A stretch of 64,000 bases of DNA from Paraconiothyrium sp. Pb-2020. Taxonomy: Eukaryota > Ascomycota > Dothideomycetes > Pleosporales > Didymosphaeriaceae. Numbering within the stretch: the first letter of the stretch is position 1; each line of letters starts with the position of its first letter. The translations under genes were made by a program, and so were the position numbers. Below, one piece after another: positions 25,437 through 36,628 of the stretch. The notes below the pieces were generated by a model. That model was not told the origin of the DNA. It made no database searches and saw nothing but the letters and a program-made list of their open reading frames with translations. Where the stretch lies: the NCBI GenBank assembly GCA_022419385.1, contig JAJUBI010000007.1, positions 3,505,768 through 3,569,767 of the forward strand, written 5' to 3'.

Positions 25437-26373
25437 ATTTTGTAGTGTGTAAAGCACTTGTAAGGCTCTGCGAAGTTGTTCACAGTTGCGATGGGGTAGG
25501 AGAATACAATGGCACAACAGGCACGAGTGATTTGAAGATCGGAAAGGTATCGGAACAGGCAGCTCAATGACAGTTGTATGATTCCGAAACGGGTTTCTCG
25601 CCGGTCATTCTATTTGTCCCACTCTCCAGTTGGCGATCACGAGACGAGTACATTAGTACAAGACTGTTCGCGAGTGTACACGCGAGAGCGTTTCGACTGT
25701 TCCGCTTGAGGAGCATCTGGGAAATGGGGGTGTGCACCGTCTCGAGGCACCGCCAGCAAGCGAGTGTTCACGTCATCCCCCGGTTCGGAACCAGCTGGGG
25801 CAGTCCCCCGCAAATTCGATCCACTATAGTGGAACGACTGACTCAGATTCATGACATAGTGGAGTATCGGCAGGACCAACTGAATCGTGTATACAATGTT
25901 GGAGCATCGGGTTGCGGCTCGCAACGTGGCACGGCCGAAAATTTGACCTGACTTTGACCTCGTCCCCAGTACATGGACATGGAAGCTGCAGAAGTATGCC
26001 GTACTTTAGCGGTGAGCCTAGATTGGTACGGCTACTCGGCAAGTACGAGCTTATTTCCACTCCATATCCACAGCGCGGAAGGAAACGGGTGAAGTTATCA
26101 ATCGAGGCCTGAGAGCCTTGACCTTATTGTCCTTTAACGAGGAACGGGACCTTGAAGCGAGGAAACTTCGAAACGGGATGTGAACGAAAGGGAAACTTTT
26201 GATTACTTCGGTGAGCCTAGAGGGTATACATGGAGCATGGGTTGGGTTGTGGTCTTTGCGTTGACTGGCCATGCCCAGCTACCTCGTCAGCTACCTCGTC
26301 AGCTTTTTCGTCACGCGCATATGAGACTATAGAAGCTTGGGCGTTCATTTCAATTCATTTCATTTGATATTGT
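25437..26373. other. intergenic region between aldolase and Zn2Cys6 regulator
   Basis: Contains the upstream region of the aldolase gene and the 3' flank of the regulator, both on the minus strand. A 12-bp tandem repeat lies at 26277-26312. Frames seen here have no protein-like features. Confidence 0.5.
26277..26312. repeat. 12-bp tandem repeat, three units
   Basis: Units AGCTACCTCGTC at 26277-26288 and 26289-26300 are identical; the third at 26301-26312 (AGCTTTTTCGTC) differs at three positions. It lies just past the stop codon of the Zn2Cys6 regulator gene. Confidence 0.85.
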
Positions 26374-28563
26374 TCATGGTTCAGCTCTCCAATACCGCGC
26401 AAGGTCATCCAGCAGTGTCTTCGGAGGAAACTTGGTAGTATCCAGCGTCTTCTCTAGAAGCTGCAGAACAGCACTTTGCTTGACTGGTGTTTGTACACAG
26501 AGTCCAGCTGCGATTGAGTCAGCGTGAAGATCTCGAAGAATGGTGAACAGGGGAGTCGGTATTGTGCAAGCTCAGCCCAAGTAGACTTGGAGGGTAGGTC
26601 TTGCAGTAACGTTCAACAATCACTCACCTGCGTATAGAGCTTGGTAGTCTACGAACGCACTGGGCAGATCGTTGCCCTGGTGCATCAGTGCGATACCGCA
26701 AATCGTCTCAACGCTCTCGTCCAGCAACCGCTGCCGCCGACTGAACTCACTCATGCCACCGAGCGACGGCTGGTTTATAAGTACAACTATACGAGCGAAG
26801 TGGAACATCTGTATGGCCGCCGCATAGGAAGGCGGATGAATCCATATGGGCGTAAATAAGCCAGATTGCGGCACCGAGTGTGCGTATATGGGTTGGAAAG
26901 ATGATGGCAATATCCTGTACCAGTCGTCGAGGGCTTGAAGCAATTTATCGCCCTGGTCGATCCGGATGTTCATCTCATAATGCTTCTCATTTGCTGCGTA
27001 ATCCACGCATCGCGCGCATATATAGATGATCCGTGTGGCCAATTCGTCGGGCGTGAGGTCGACCAACCTTTTTGTTGGCCTCCAAATTGTAAGAACGCGT
27101 CGAGACTCGCGGAAGGCGACCCATATATCCTGCCGCAACCACATCCACCAGGCAGCTCTGCGGAGCCCGTCTTTGGTCTCGCCGTTGTTGTCTTGCGATC
27201 TTTGAATCCAGAAGATACCTCGCAGGTGACGCTCCCATCCTCCATCGCTGTATCTTCCAGATGCATCGAACATCTCATATGTTGAAATCAAGATCGCGGT
27301 CGAGATGATTTCTGTCGATTTTGTGTATGAAGGGTATAACAGATTTTGAGACAGGTAGTGTAGAGTTTCGTAATAATATTGCGTTGCAATCTCTAAGAAG
27401 GGATTGTGGTTGGCCAGGCCATTCGACTCCTGTAGACTGGAATGCGATACTGGTGTCTGGACATTGAACGTGTTTTGCGCCGTTTGGTGGTCGGAAAGCA
27501 GCGCCATGTGGCGAGCCGCAACCGCGAGCAGTGACTTCAGTAAGCCGACATTGTGTACAGCAAGTTTTGGTACAAGATTGGTAAAATTTCTTCGTGGATC
27601 AAACAGGTCCAGAATAGGTCCAAGTACGTTAATGTAATGGTGAAAGAAGCCGATTTCATCATCGCTCAAAGCAATGATGTCTGGAGACTTCCATGGCTCG
27701 AACGTGGCATCAGTGGGACGCTTTTGTCCGGCTGGATGGAGCTGAGGGTCGATTTCGTCTTCGGCCTCAGGCACCGGGCTTTGTCTTCTTGACAAACTGA
27801 TCTCAGCGAGCCCTAGATTGTGTTTCTGGATGTTGTTTATGGCATCCTCGGCTAGGAGGTCATACCACTCGAAAGGTGCTGAATTAGGTGATGGAAGCGA
27901 AGTCGACAAGGCCAGGGGCGATAGATCAAAACGCAATTCAGGAGATTCCCCAAACATGCTTGTCTCCGCATCGCCGATTGACTTGCGGGTGACAGGAGAT
28001 TCCGCGATTACGGAAGCCCTGGGTTGGGCAGGAGAGGTGGTAGCCTCTTGGCCACTCGAACCAGTAGTGGCCGCCACATCCTCCGTGGATTGAGCATAGG
28101 TGCATTCCCTCCCGCTTTTGAGGCATTGCCCGCAGCGAGGTTTGGACTCATCACACTTGACTCGCCTCTTGCGACATGTCAAGCTGGTCACCGTTAGCTA
28201 TCAACTATCTGTTGTTGTTCGCCGTAAACCTTGAGTCATGATAAACTTCAAGCAAGACAAGTCAAGGCAGAGCAGTATCCCGACGGATTGGTGAACGACA
28301 GATAACAGGCCCACATGTCTTGTCAGGCGATGCTGTGCCACGTCAAGTATTTGGGAACATTGCTTGTTCTGGGATAGGTGATGTGCCACAGTTCTCAACA
28401 TAGCACTGCAAACCCAAAGTTTGGTGCCGTGTGAATAGCGAGCACCCAAACTGAGAGAACTGAAGGAGTCGTAAAGAGGAGCTTGTTGAGCTTACCAGCC
28501 TGTTGTGGTTCGAAGTCCACGCGCACGTGAGGGCCGAGGCTTCCGAGGCTTCTGGGCTGGCAT
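26374..28563 (-). CDS. Zn2Cys6 transcription factor
   Basis: A fungal binuclear zinc-cluster regulator acting in the nucleus. Exons on the minus strand are 28496-28563, 26628-28183 and 26374-26507, giving 585 residues. The first exon (MPAQKPRKPRPSRARGLRTT) is basic and supplies the first zinc Cys across a 312-nt intron. The junction gives GCLTCRKRRVKCDE and the perfect pattern C-x2-C-x6-C-x6-C-x2-C-x6-C, ending GRECTY. The middle and C-terminal part resemble the fungal-specific transcription factor domain 2 family (WWMWLRQDIWVAFRESRR). The last exon ends FPPKTLLDDLARYWRAEP. Frames starting at 28191 use a GTG and miss the first Cys, so the upstream exon is needed. It sits between the aldolase and the SDR in the same orientation and is the natural candidate regulator for that group; this is inference. 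Confidence 0.9.
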
Positions 28564-29280
28564 CGCGGCGTCTCACATTGTCGGATGCCTTCGCGTCGAG
28601 GATGCGGGGTGTGCTCGGTTCGAGGGGAGAAAGATGGAGTAGCGCTGCATAGGGTGTTGGTCTGCCAGCGCGTTCTGCCTGATCTGGTCCCGGCCCGACT
28701 AGCTCCTCTCCACACGCTAGAACTCCACTTGCGGCGAAAACTCTGCCTGGGGTTGTTCCCGCAGTGGTTCGGGTGGCGCGCGCAGCTCCGCAGTGTCGAC
28801 TCTCTGCGCGTTGTTGCGGCTGAGAGCTGAATGAGTTGCGATGTTGTGGTTGAGTGATGATGCCCTGCTTCGGAAAAGCTCCTCACGTGAGTAGCGACTG
28901 CCGACGCGTGTGCACGCTCATTGCAAGGTTCATCCCAACGCGAAAGTCTTCGAATCCAGCCACTCTTTTCAATCACTCACCATAATCGCCAATGTCAAGG
29001 CTACAGATTGCTCTACGTACAAGCATTGCTGCATCTTGTTGCCGCGTCTGGGACCCATTAACGAGTTCTTGTTGTCACTTGCCATTCGGCGTCCCCGCAT
29101 TTTCACTATCGACCGACGTTCAGGCACCTCAACATCATGCAAGTATCAGGAAACGTTTGAAAGTTGAACATGGATATGGTATTCGTTCTCTCAAAGTGAT
29201 CCCAGCAAAACTGCCCCTGAACTCCACCCATGCATGCATCGGGAAGCGTAAGCTTCATGCAATCGAACAAAGAAAACACT
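28564..29280. other. intergenic region upstream of the Zn2Cys6 regulator
   Basis: About 0.7 kb holding the regulator's promoter and the 3' flank of the SDR gene. No gene or RNA was recognised. Confidence 0.5.
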
Positions 29281-30177
29281 CTACCATGCACCAACGATGC
29301 CGGCAATGGGAATATCGATGCCGGTAGTGTACGTCGCACCCTCAGATAACAAGTACACGTAGGCTCCACCGAGCTCCCGGGGGTCTGCCAACCTGGGCAT
29401 ACCGCCGTAGTACTGCATCTTCAGATTCCAGTCCGCAGCCTTCTCCACATAATAGGTCATCTGTGTCCTCACGAATCCGGGGGAGATGGAGTTAACACGG
29501 ATGCCGTGCTTAGCCCACTCCATCGCCAGGGTGTGTGCCATATTCCTTACAGCGGCCTTGGTGCCTCCATACGGCGCGGAGGGGGCGGCGCGGTTAGGTC
29601 GGTAGGACGTCATCGACGCGGTGAAGACAATTGATCCCTTGATGCCGAGCTCAATGAACTTGTTCGCAGCCGCTTTTGCGCAGAAGTACGCGCCGAAGAC
29701 ATTGAGGTTGAACAGCTGCTCGAGCTGAGGGCGGTCGAAGTTTAGCGCGGGCTGGTGCTTGGTCATGCCGGCGTTGGCAACCATGCCATCAATCCGGCCC
29801 GATTGAGCGACAACCTGGTCCACGGCCTTGTTCACGCTCTCTTCTGACGTGACGTCGCAGTTCACGTAGTGGACCCGCTTGGGGTTTGCTTGCTGCAGGG
29901 CCTGGAATTCTTCACCAGGCTCGAAGAGATCGAATGAGTAGACCTCCTTCGCATCGTTGGCCAGGCATACAGTTGCCAGTCCGAGACCAATGCCACGGTT
30001 CGCGCCGGTAATGACAATGACCTTGTTCTTCAGGTTGACCTTCCAGTCATGGTCGGGGCCCGGCTCGGTCGAGAGATACACGGGTGCAGGTACAGACTGG
30101 GCGACCTGGTTGGGAACGCTGTCTCCTGCTGAGGTAGCAGGAGCAGTCGTGGGAGCTTCAACAGCGGAAGGAGACAT
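29281..30177 (-). CDS. short-chain dehydrogenase/reductase (sorbose/xylulose reductase-like)
   Basis: A classical SDR oxidoreductase of 298 residues, NAD(P)-dependent and probably cytosolic. It has an N-terminal extension of about 45 residues rich in Ala, Pro and Val. Then come the cofactor motif TGANRGIG, the structural NAG in MVANAGMTKH, the catalytic Ser in FTASMTSYRP, and the active-site YxxxK as YGGTK. The motif VNSISPGFVRTQM and the C-terminal GIDIPIAG fit the subgroup that includes fungal sorbose reductase (Sou1), L-xylulose reductase and mannitol or arabinitol dehydrogenases. The gene has no intron. It is divergent from the MFS gene at 30860 across a 682-bp shared promoter and in line with the regulator and aldolase genes. 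The exact substrate cannot be read from sequence; a ketose-polyol interconversion is the best guess. Confidence 0.88.
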   Translation of the reverse strand: MSPSAVEAPTTAPATSAGDSVPNQVAQSVPAPVYLSTEPGPDHDWKVNLKNKVIVITGANRGIGLGLATVCLANDAKEVYSFDLFEPGEEFQALQQANPKRVHYVNCDVTSEESVNKAVDQVVAQSGRIDGMVANAGMTKHQPALNFDRPQLEQLFNLNVFGAYFCAKAAANKFIELGIKGSIVFTASMTSYRPNRAAPSAPYGGTKAAVRNMAHTLAMEWAKHGIRVNSISPGFVRTQMTYYVEKAADWNLKMQYYGGMPRLADPRELGGAYVYLLSEGATYTTGIDIPIAGIVGAW

Positions 30178-30859
30178 TGCGGCGAGAATTCGTCAAAGTT
30201 TGAAAGGACGCGTATCAATGGAACGGCGGGGAGACTTTGGAATGAACAAGAGTCAATCTGGACTTGAGCTACTTTAATACATGGCAAGCTACCTGAGGGG
30301 CTGTAGCAGGGACTACTGCTGGAGACACGGCCAGCCTCTACCGAACATTTCGGCATCGAGACGTGACTTGCAGGAGCATCCATGCATGTACCAACGCGTC
30401 GAACCGAGGTCCTGCCACGAGACGATTACGCCTGGAGCTCTTCACGTGGGGATGAGTCCCAACGCGAGTTCTTGACGCTCGCTAAGTGGACATGCCTCGA
30501 GACGGGGCATACTCGCCTGATTGTTCATTGGCGTTCCTCATCACGGGCCCCGGAGTACTGGTTCATCAATTTCACCCAATCAAACACGCAGTCGTGCGAC
30601 GCTAACCCGCAAGTCCAGGACCAGGTTGTTAGAATGGGCGGTGGGAGGACTAGCCTTGTGCGGAGACCTCATGCGGTACAATCCGGGGCACTCATCCACC
30701 TCCACCAAACTCTGCACTACTGACCACGATTGATCTGTATAAAGATTGATCAATACCCCTTGGGTGTGGATGTCAACCAAACAGTCGGGCTCAGGTTTCT
30801 CTTTTGCCTGTCCCATCTACCGCCGTTTGGCACCTTGAGTCTTTTCACGAACTCGTACA
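30178..30859. promoter_or_regulatory. divergent promoter between SDR and MFS genes
   Basis: A 682-bp region between two divergent starts. A TATAAA box lies at 30738-30743, about 120 bp before the MFS ATG, flanked by a direct repeat ATTGATC (30729-30735 and 30745-30751); the second copy is part of the palindrome ATTGATCAAT. Such placement fits a regulated core promoter, but the binding factor is unknown. Confidence 0.4.
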
Positions 30860-32442
30860 ATGACTGCGCCGCATCACTCCGTCGAGCACTTCGACGCTGA
30901 TGTCAAGGGCATGGACGTCTCAAAGCACGAAAATGTCGAGCTCTCGGTGGATGGCATCTCATGGACCCCCGAAGAGGAGAAGAAGCTTGTTCGCAGGATC
31001 GATACCCAGCTCATGCCGATGATGTGGCTCATGTATCTTCTTTCGTACATGGACAGGACAAAGTAAGATCGGTACAACTCCTTCTTCTAATCAGCTCATT
31101 GACTGTTCTGCAGTATCGGAAACGCGAAGGTCGCGGGTATGCAGAAAGATCTGGGCCTCACTTCGAACCAGTACAGCATCTGTCTTGTGGTCTTCTTTGG
31201 TGAGTGACGCCGAAAATTCGCCTCGACTTGGCACTGACAGCTGCAGTCACATATGTCGTCTTCGAAGTGCCCTCCAACATGTTGATCGTGAGGATTAGGC
31301 CGTCCGTCTATCTTCCGATCATCATGACCATTTGGGGAGCCCTGACCTGCTGCATGGCCGCTATCAAGGACTACAAGCACTTGGTTGTCCTCCGTATCTT
31401 CGTCGGTGTCTTCGAAGCAGGTTTCGCACCCGCTATGCTGTTGCTCATGTCGTCCTGGTACAAGCGTGAGGAACAGTCCAAGCGCTTCGGTATATACATC
31501 TCTGCTGCGATCCTGTCTGGTGCTTTTGGTGGTCTCCTCGCTGGTGCCATCACGGGCGGTCTAGATGGAGCGGCTGGTTACGAGGGCTGGCGCTGGCTCT
31601 TCATCGTCGAGGGAGCAGCAACCATGTTCGTTGCGATCATTTCATACTTCATTCTCCTCGACTTCCCTGCAACCACCGCCAGATTCTCCGATCGCGAGAG
31701 GGCAATTGCTGTTGCGCGCCTGCAGCAGGGTGGCGTGACCGCCAGAGCTGAAGGTGCCGAGCGCATGAGCAAGGTCCAGTCCTTCATTCTCGCCATTAAG
31801 GACTGGCGTACCATCGGATTCATCCTCGGATACATGGTAAGCCAATCACTCACGCATGCACAGCGACTCGATGGCTAACAAATCCAGGTCATCGTCGGCT
31901 CCTCCACTCTATCCTACTTCTACCCCACCCTCGTCAACGGACTGGGCTACACCTCCACCGTCCAAGCGCAATACATGACCGTCCCCATCTACGCCGTAGC
32001 CTTCGTCTGCACCGCCATCACAGCCGTCTTCGCTGACCGCGTCCCCAACCACCGCGGTCTCATCATCGCCTGCTGGCTCTGCTTCTCCCTCGTAACCTCG
32101 ATCCTCGTCTGCGTCATCTACAACTTCACCGCGCGCTACGCGCTCCTGGTCCTCATGGCCGCCGGTCTGTGGGCTTCCAACGCCATCTCGCTTTCCTACG
32201 CTGGAGCTACCTTCGGAGACATGGAGCCCGAGGTGCGAGGTGTTGCGCTTGCGCTTGTCAACGCGCTCGGAAACCTTGCGCAGATCTACGGCGCGTATCT
32301 GTTCCCTGCTGATGATAAGCCGAAGTACCTGATGGGCTTTGGAGTTATCTCGGGCATGCTGGGCTTCGGTGTTGTCGTGTATGTTATTATGCACATCAAG
32401 ACTAGGAGGAAGGATGGCATCACCAACTTCTTCAAGGACTAG
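30860..32442 (+). CDS. MFS transporter, allantoate permease (DAL5/ACS) type
   Basis: A plasma-membrane major facilitator of the anion:cation symporter group, whose fungal members import organic acids, vitamins and allantoate-like solutes with protons. Exons 30860-31062, 31114-31199, 31247-31836 and 31888-32442 give 477 residues, and all three junctions restore conserved sequence. Family marks include a long soluble N-terminus ending DTQLMPMMWLMYLLSYMDRT, NIGNAKVAGMQKDLGL after the first helix, FEVPSNMLIVR, GVFEAGFAPAMLLLMSSWY and GWRWLFIVEGA; the second half shows VGSSTLSYFYPTLV and NALGNLAQIYGAY. Twelve helices are expected. It is divergent from the SDR gene and probably imports the substrate handled by the SDR and aldolase, but substrate type cannot be fixed from the sequence. 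Confidence 0.92.
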
Positions 32443-32878
32443 GGGATGGTTGTGGTGAGAGAGGGGATAACCAGTGCATTTGCGAGCATTTGTATCGTGA
32501 CAAGTTCTTTGTATATATGGCAGGATATTTGATCACTCTATGAGTTCATGATCAGCAAATCTCTTTCGAAATGGTGAGATGTGACGCGCGCTTCAGATGC
32601 GAGGCATCCATAGGGTTTTCCGTGAATTAACAACGCTTACGGCCAAGGTCCCGAACGTGCTGTCGAAGCGAAGCACGAGTGTCTCCCTTGTGAAGACACA
32701 TCGTCTCCTCGTTTGTCACTTGCAGACATTGACAGCATGCCAGCACTCAAACATTCACGAAGTGTACTCTCAAGATATCTAGACTCCTGCTGAAACACTC
32801 CCCAACCTTACAATTAGTCTGCCTTTTGAAGATACATTTTACAACAAAGATCTGAGTCTAAACATACCGTACCGTACC
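32443..32878. other. intergenic region downstream of the MFS gene
   Basis: No gene seen. The end is a short promoter for the proline-rich protein and has a tandem ACCGT motif just before its ATG. Confidence 0.45.
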
Positions 32879-33339
32879 ATGTGCTTGCGCCGTAAGAAAA
32901 AGCCCCCACCCCCAAATTACCAACCCATCGGGGTCGATACTCGTCCTCCTACACCGATGCCAGCGCAATATGGTAGAGGACCAGGTAATATGCCTGCGAG
33001 TGGCGGTGCGCCTGGAGGTAAGTCATAACCTTCCTTTCTTTTCGTATATCTGTAGTACAGAAAGATTGACACAGCACAGGGCCACCAGAACCCTCTAGAG
33101 GGAGAGTCAAACGCTACGTGTATAATCCTGACGGCACGCTTCAAGAACGGCCAAGAGCGAGGCCTGAAACGCGGGCGAAAATAGCTGCTTATAATGCGGC
33201 ACTCGCAAAGAACCCTGGACAACAGCCCTTTCCTGAAAATGGACCAGATCCAGATTCGCCATTGCCGTGGATTCCGCCCCCTGGGTGGGCCGGCGCTCCG
33301 AGGATGTTGGGTCATTTTGGCCCTCAGAGACCGCCGTAA
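32879..33339 (+). CDS. small proline-rich protein, unknown function
   Basis: Not recognised. Exons 32879-33017 and 33080-33339 are joined over a 62-nt intron (donor GTAAGT, acceptor CACAG), giving 132 residues. The product is basic at the start (MCLRRKKKPPPPNYQPI), rich in Pro and Gly throughout, has RVKRYVYNPDGT in the middle, and ends with proline- and glycine-rich sequence (PGWAGAPRMLGHFGPQRPP). The clean intron with frame kept on both sides supports a real gene. No signal peptide or membrane segment is visible. The composition suggests a disordered protein. Confidence 0.6.
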
Positions 33340-34175
33340 TAGTCCTTTCTGTGACTAGGCGGAGTGGTGACAGTGTCCTGTTCTTTAAGATACTGAATGT
33401 ATTGCAATGCTTGATTAGTTATATGAAGGGCAATAAGTCCGTGCTGGAGCTGCGGTACCATATTGTACCGCCTTGGCGGGGTTTTTTATACTAAATTCAT
33501 CTACGCGGAATCTGCTTTGCTGGTAGATAGTACAATCTTGCTTGGGTTTTCTCGTACGACTACATAACGAATGGCTCCTTGCATAAGCATTGCGGTTATT
33601 AAGGCAGAGAAAAATGCTCTAGTTCCGTCTCTAAGGACAATAGGGAGTTCGGATCGTTGATGATTGTAAGCGCTGGTGGGTAGAGCGAGGATCTAATAGC
33701 AATTATACTTGGCAAGGCACTGCGCTATCTAATGTTATTTGATTCACAGTAACCCTTTCACTTTTTCACAACGCCATCTAGGACTGTCATATATGGCAAG
33801 CCTAGGTCAGGTACGGGTCTAGCTTCTGCAAATAGAGCCCTTTTAAATAAGGAAAGAGCGAGTCAGCGCATAAATTCTATAATAGACACGCTACTAGTCA
33901 TATACAAATTGTACTCTACATCAAGCTGAAGGACCAAATTCAAAGTATACATAGAACGGCTCTTAACCAATATACTACCATTATGCGTCTTTCACGCTCT
34001 ACCAGCAGCCATAGTGGATTACTCCTTCCCCAAGAGATATGCAGCTCCTTTACAGCTGGTTTCTTTAGAGCGACCAACACTACGTAAATTGAGCAGAGCC
34101 GGAAATAGGGCCAGCTTGCTATAGAAATGTTATCCCATGATGTGATATTCAACGAAGCTCAAGCAAGCCTGTTGA
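33340..34175. other. AT-richer intergenic region with possible ankyrin-like relic
   Basis: The base composition shifts toward AT here. A short perfect inverted repeat (GCGGTAC at 33452-33458 and GTACCGC at 33465-33471) could form a hairpin 3' of the proline-rich gene. A minus-strand frame at 33940-34152 contains SNPLWLLVERERRIMVVYWL, which resembles a decayed ankyrin repeat. No intact gene. Confidence 0.45.
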
Positions 34176-36628
34176 CTATACTCGCCACGGGGGGGTTTGG
34201 CTATGGACCTTGCGACGTGGCTTTGTTGGATAGCCTAATTGTGCCAAGGTGCCAACCGTTTCGGACGGTTGGGCTGTCGGCTGAAATGGACCGCCATTAG
34301 TAATTTGCACTTTATTGCTAGTAGGGTCCTGACATACAGATTTAGGGTTGAGATTGAGTTTCTCAAAATTTCGCATTGCATCAAGGCCTTTTCCAAGTGT
34401 TATCATCTTGTCTGTCAACCTTTTACGTTGTATAGCCGACCATGGACTTTCAGCCGCTAATGAGTTGATGAGTGAATCGTCCATGTCGAACACAGAGTCC
34501 ATTGAGAATAAAGACGGGAGCTGCTGGAGGACACACTCCTCAATCAGTACTGTACTGACCAATTGCACAAGGTCCTCACGAGCAATCTATGAGATGTCAA
34601 CATCACAAAAATCGTCAAGACAGTTCTAACGTTAAGACACATACCTGGTAATACGCTTGCATGAAGTCTGTGGCACATGAAGTAGCATACGCATCCATGC
34701 CGACCTCCAGTTGGGAAGAAAGCGTCCGCTTGAAAGACGCAGTGTCGAATGTATATGCGTGTTTCCCCGGAAGAAGCCACCCATCCCCAAAAACTTCGTT
34801 GAAAGCACGTTTGAGTTCTCTTTCTCTACGTTCCTGCTGTATGTCCTGGACAATCTCTGTGATTTTGTTGTTGTATGTTATGGGATGCCCAACAAAGTGC
34901 GAGTGCAGGATCGTTGCCATTTTGACGTCAACTTCGCACTTGATTTTTTCCATTTCAGGGTTGATCAAAAGAGAAAGCACCCTATGCCTGGTGTCTTCAT
35001 CTGCGACAGCCCCTAGGACTGCGTTGAAAACCTCGTAGGTGGCATTTATTATCACCTTAATGCATTCCGTGACCAGACTTTTCCAGGGACGACATTGTTC
35101 ACGGAAGAGATCTCCGACAAACAATGGATCAAAAAGTCCTGGAAGCTCTCTTCCCCGGCTTCGACGAAGGCGATTAGTTGCTTTCGAAAGGTATCGCTCT
35201 CGGGTGATTTTCTTCACTTTGTGCACTGCGGTTTCCTCTTGGTTGTTAGTAAGGGACTCGATGCCATCCGAGTCATGATTTTGATCATTCTCGTAATCAG
35301 GATCATCAGATCCAGATTCATCTTGATCATGTCGATTACCATTGTATGTGAAAGCGTCATCTGTGTCGTCTTCTTCAATGTCGTATGTGTGCCCACGCTT
35401 TCGAATGTCTTCTGCAAAAGTCGTCAACGTGTTCTGTATCACTGCACGGAGACGATTTCGATAGCCGTGTTCAGTCATAGCATCTCCGAAGAAAGGATGG
35501 GTGTATGTTCCATCGAAAGCGTCCTTGAGACGTTCGTTGAATCCGCGACTGACATCCAGAAGATACTTTCGCTGCTCGTTGATAGTGCTTCTAGAAGATC
35601 CAAGACTATCTAGACCCGCCCTGCATTCTAGAAGGCCGTCGTCGATCTGCTGAACAACGCTCGGGAGTTGAGAGATGATGTGATCACGAAGCACTTCGCT
35701 GAGCCGCTCCGTCAAAAAATCAACACCAAGGTGGTTTGGATGAACAGCAGTCCATACCCCTTTCTCAAAGAATTCCTTCTCCTTTGCATTTCGCTCTGTC
35801 AAACTCGAAGCTCTCTCTGGGTAGTCACGGTTGCGGAGCACGTGCCATCCGAGTTTGAAGCTAACTTCGTTGTTCTGAGCGAGTCTGAGGTAGAAGGTCT
35901 CGCTTTCGGAGCCTGAGTGGAGTGTATCTGGCTTCGTGATAAGACCAAGTGTTCTCTGCCCCGATGGATCGATTCTTCGTGCCAGACTTGTTATTACTTG
36001 ATTGTTGAAATCATTCTTGGCAGAGACAACCGCCAAAATTATGCTTCGTTCATTCTCCATGTACGATGATACAAGAGATGTCACGACTTTAGCGTCTGCA
36101 TCTGACTGTGATTTGCTTCCTGCCTGATACAAGCCTGGCAGATCAACAAGTGTAAGATTAGGGTGATCAGGACCTGAGAGCTCAATCCGAAGGATATCTG
36201 AGCTGAATGTTTTTCCACCATCGTGTATGCCCATCTTAGCCTTGGCTTTCTCGATAGCGTCAGTAAGGCTGTTGTGTGCGACGTGTGCGACGCCTTCGAG
36301 TTTCTCGAGCACCTGGATCCTTGCCTGCTCTTCTTTCTGTTCATGAGCCGAGCTTTTGACGATGCTGAACTTCTGTGTACTCATTTTGTTGTGGCGAAGA
36401 ATTACCTCCGTGGCAAACCGAGTACAGACTGTGTCTTTAGTGGGAAATGGCATTCCGATAGTGCTTCTAAAACAGAGCTCTTGCCGATGACTGTTCCCCA
36501 CATACAATGATTTGAGGTAAGTCTACATACTTACTGATGCCATGGGATCGTAGTTCGTCGATTACGTCGAGCACTCTCTTGGTATCGGCAGATTCCAGAG
36601 GTCGTACGCTGCTTGAGCTAGAAGCCAT
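34176..36628 (-). CDS. dynamin-like GTPase, P-loop region frame-disrupted
   Basis: A large GTPase of the dynamin family, which remodels membranes. The gene starts at ATG 36628 with MASSSSSVRPLESADTKRVL. It reads ELRSHGISKYVDLPQIIVCG, then loses frame twice: near 36484-36485 and near 36455-36456 one G is missing at a GG/GGG run. Correcting for these would place a normal GKS-type P-loop; as sequenced, the first frame stops shortly after. From there the frame is open for over 600 codons: CTRFATE, the G3 motif LVDLPG, the G4 motif ITKPD, a long middle region with an acidic insert (EEDDTDDAF) and a C-terminal effector-like segment. A 58-nt intron (34587-34644) leads to the last exon, 34176-34586. 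Either a young pseudogene or, more likely, sequence errors. It lies in an AT-richer accessory segment near HET genes. Confidence 0.85.

Noticed and set aside
28191..28191. GTG as start of the first Zn2Cys6 regulator
   Set aside because: It lacks the first zinc Cys; an upstream ATG exon at 28563 completes the motif.
28495..28515. tRNA T-loop-like GGTTCGAAGTCC
   Set aside because: No matching A box, acceptor stem or cloverleaf nearby, and it lies within the first exon of the Zn2Cys6 regulator.
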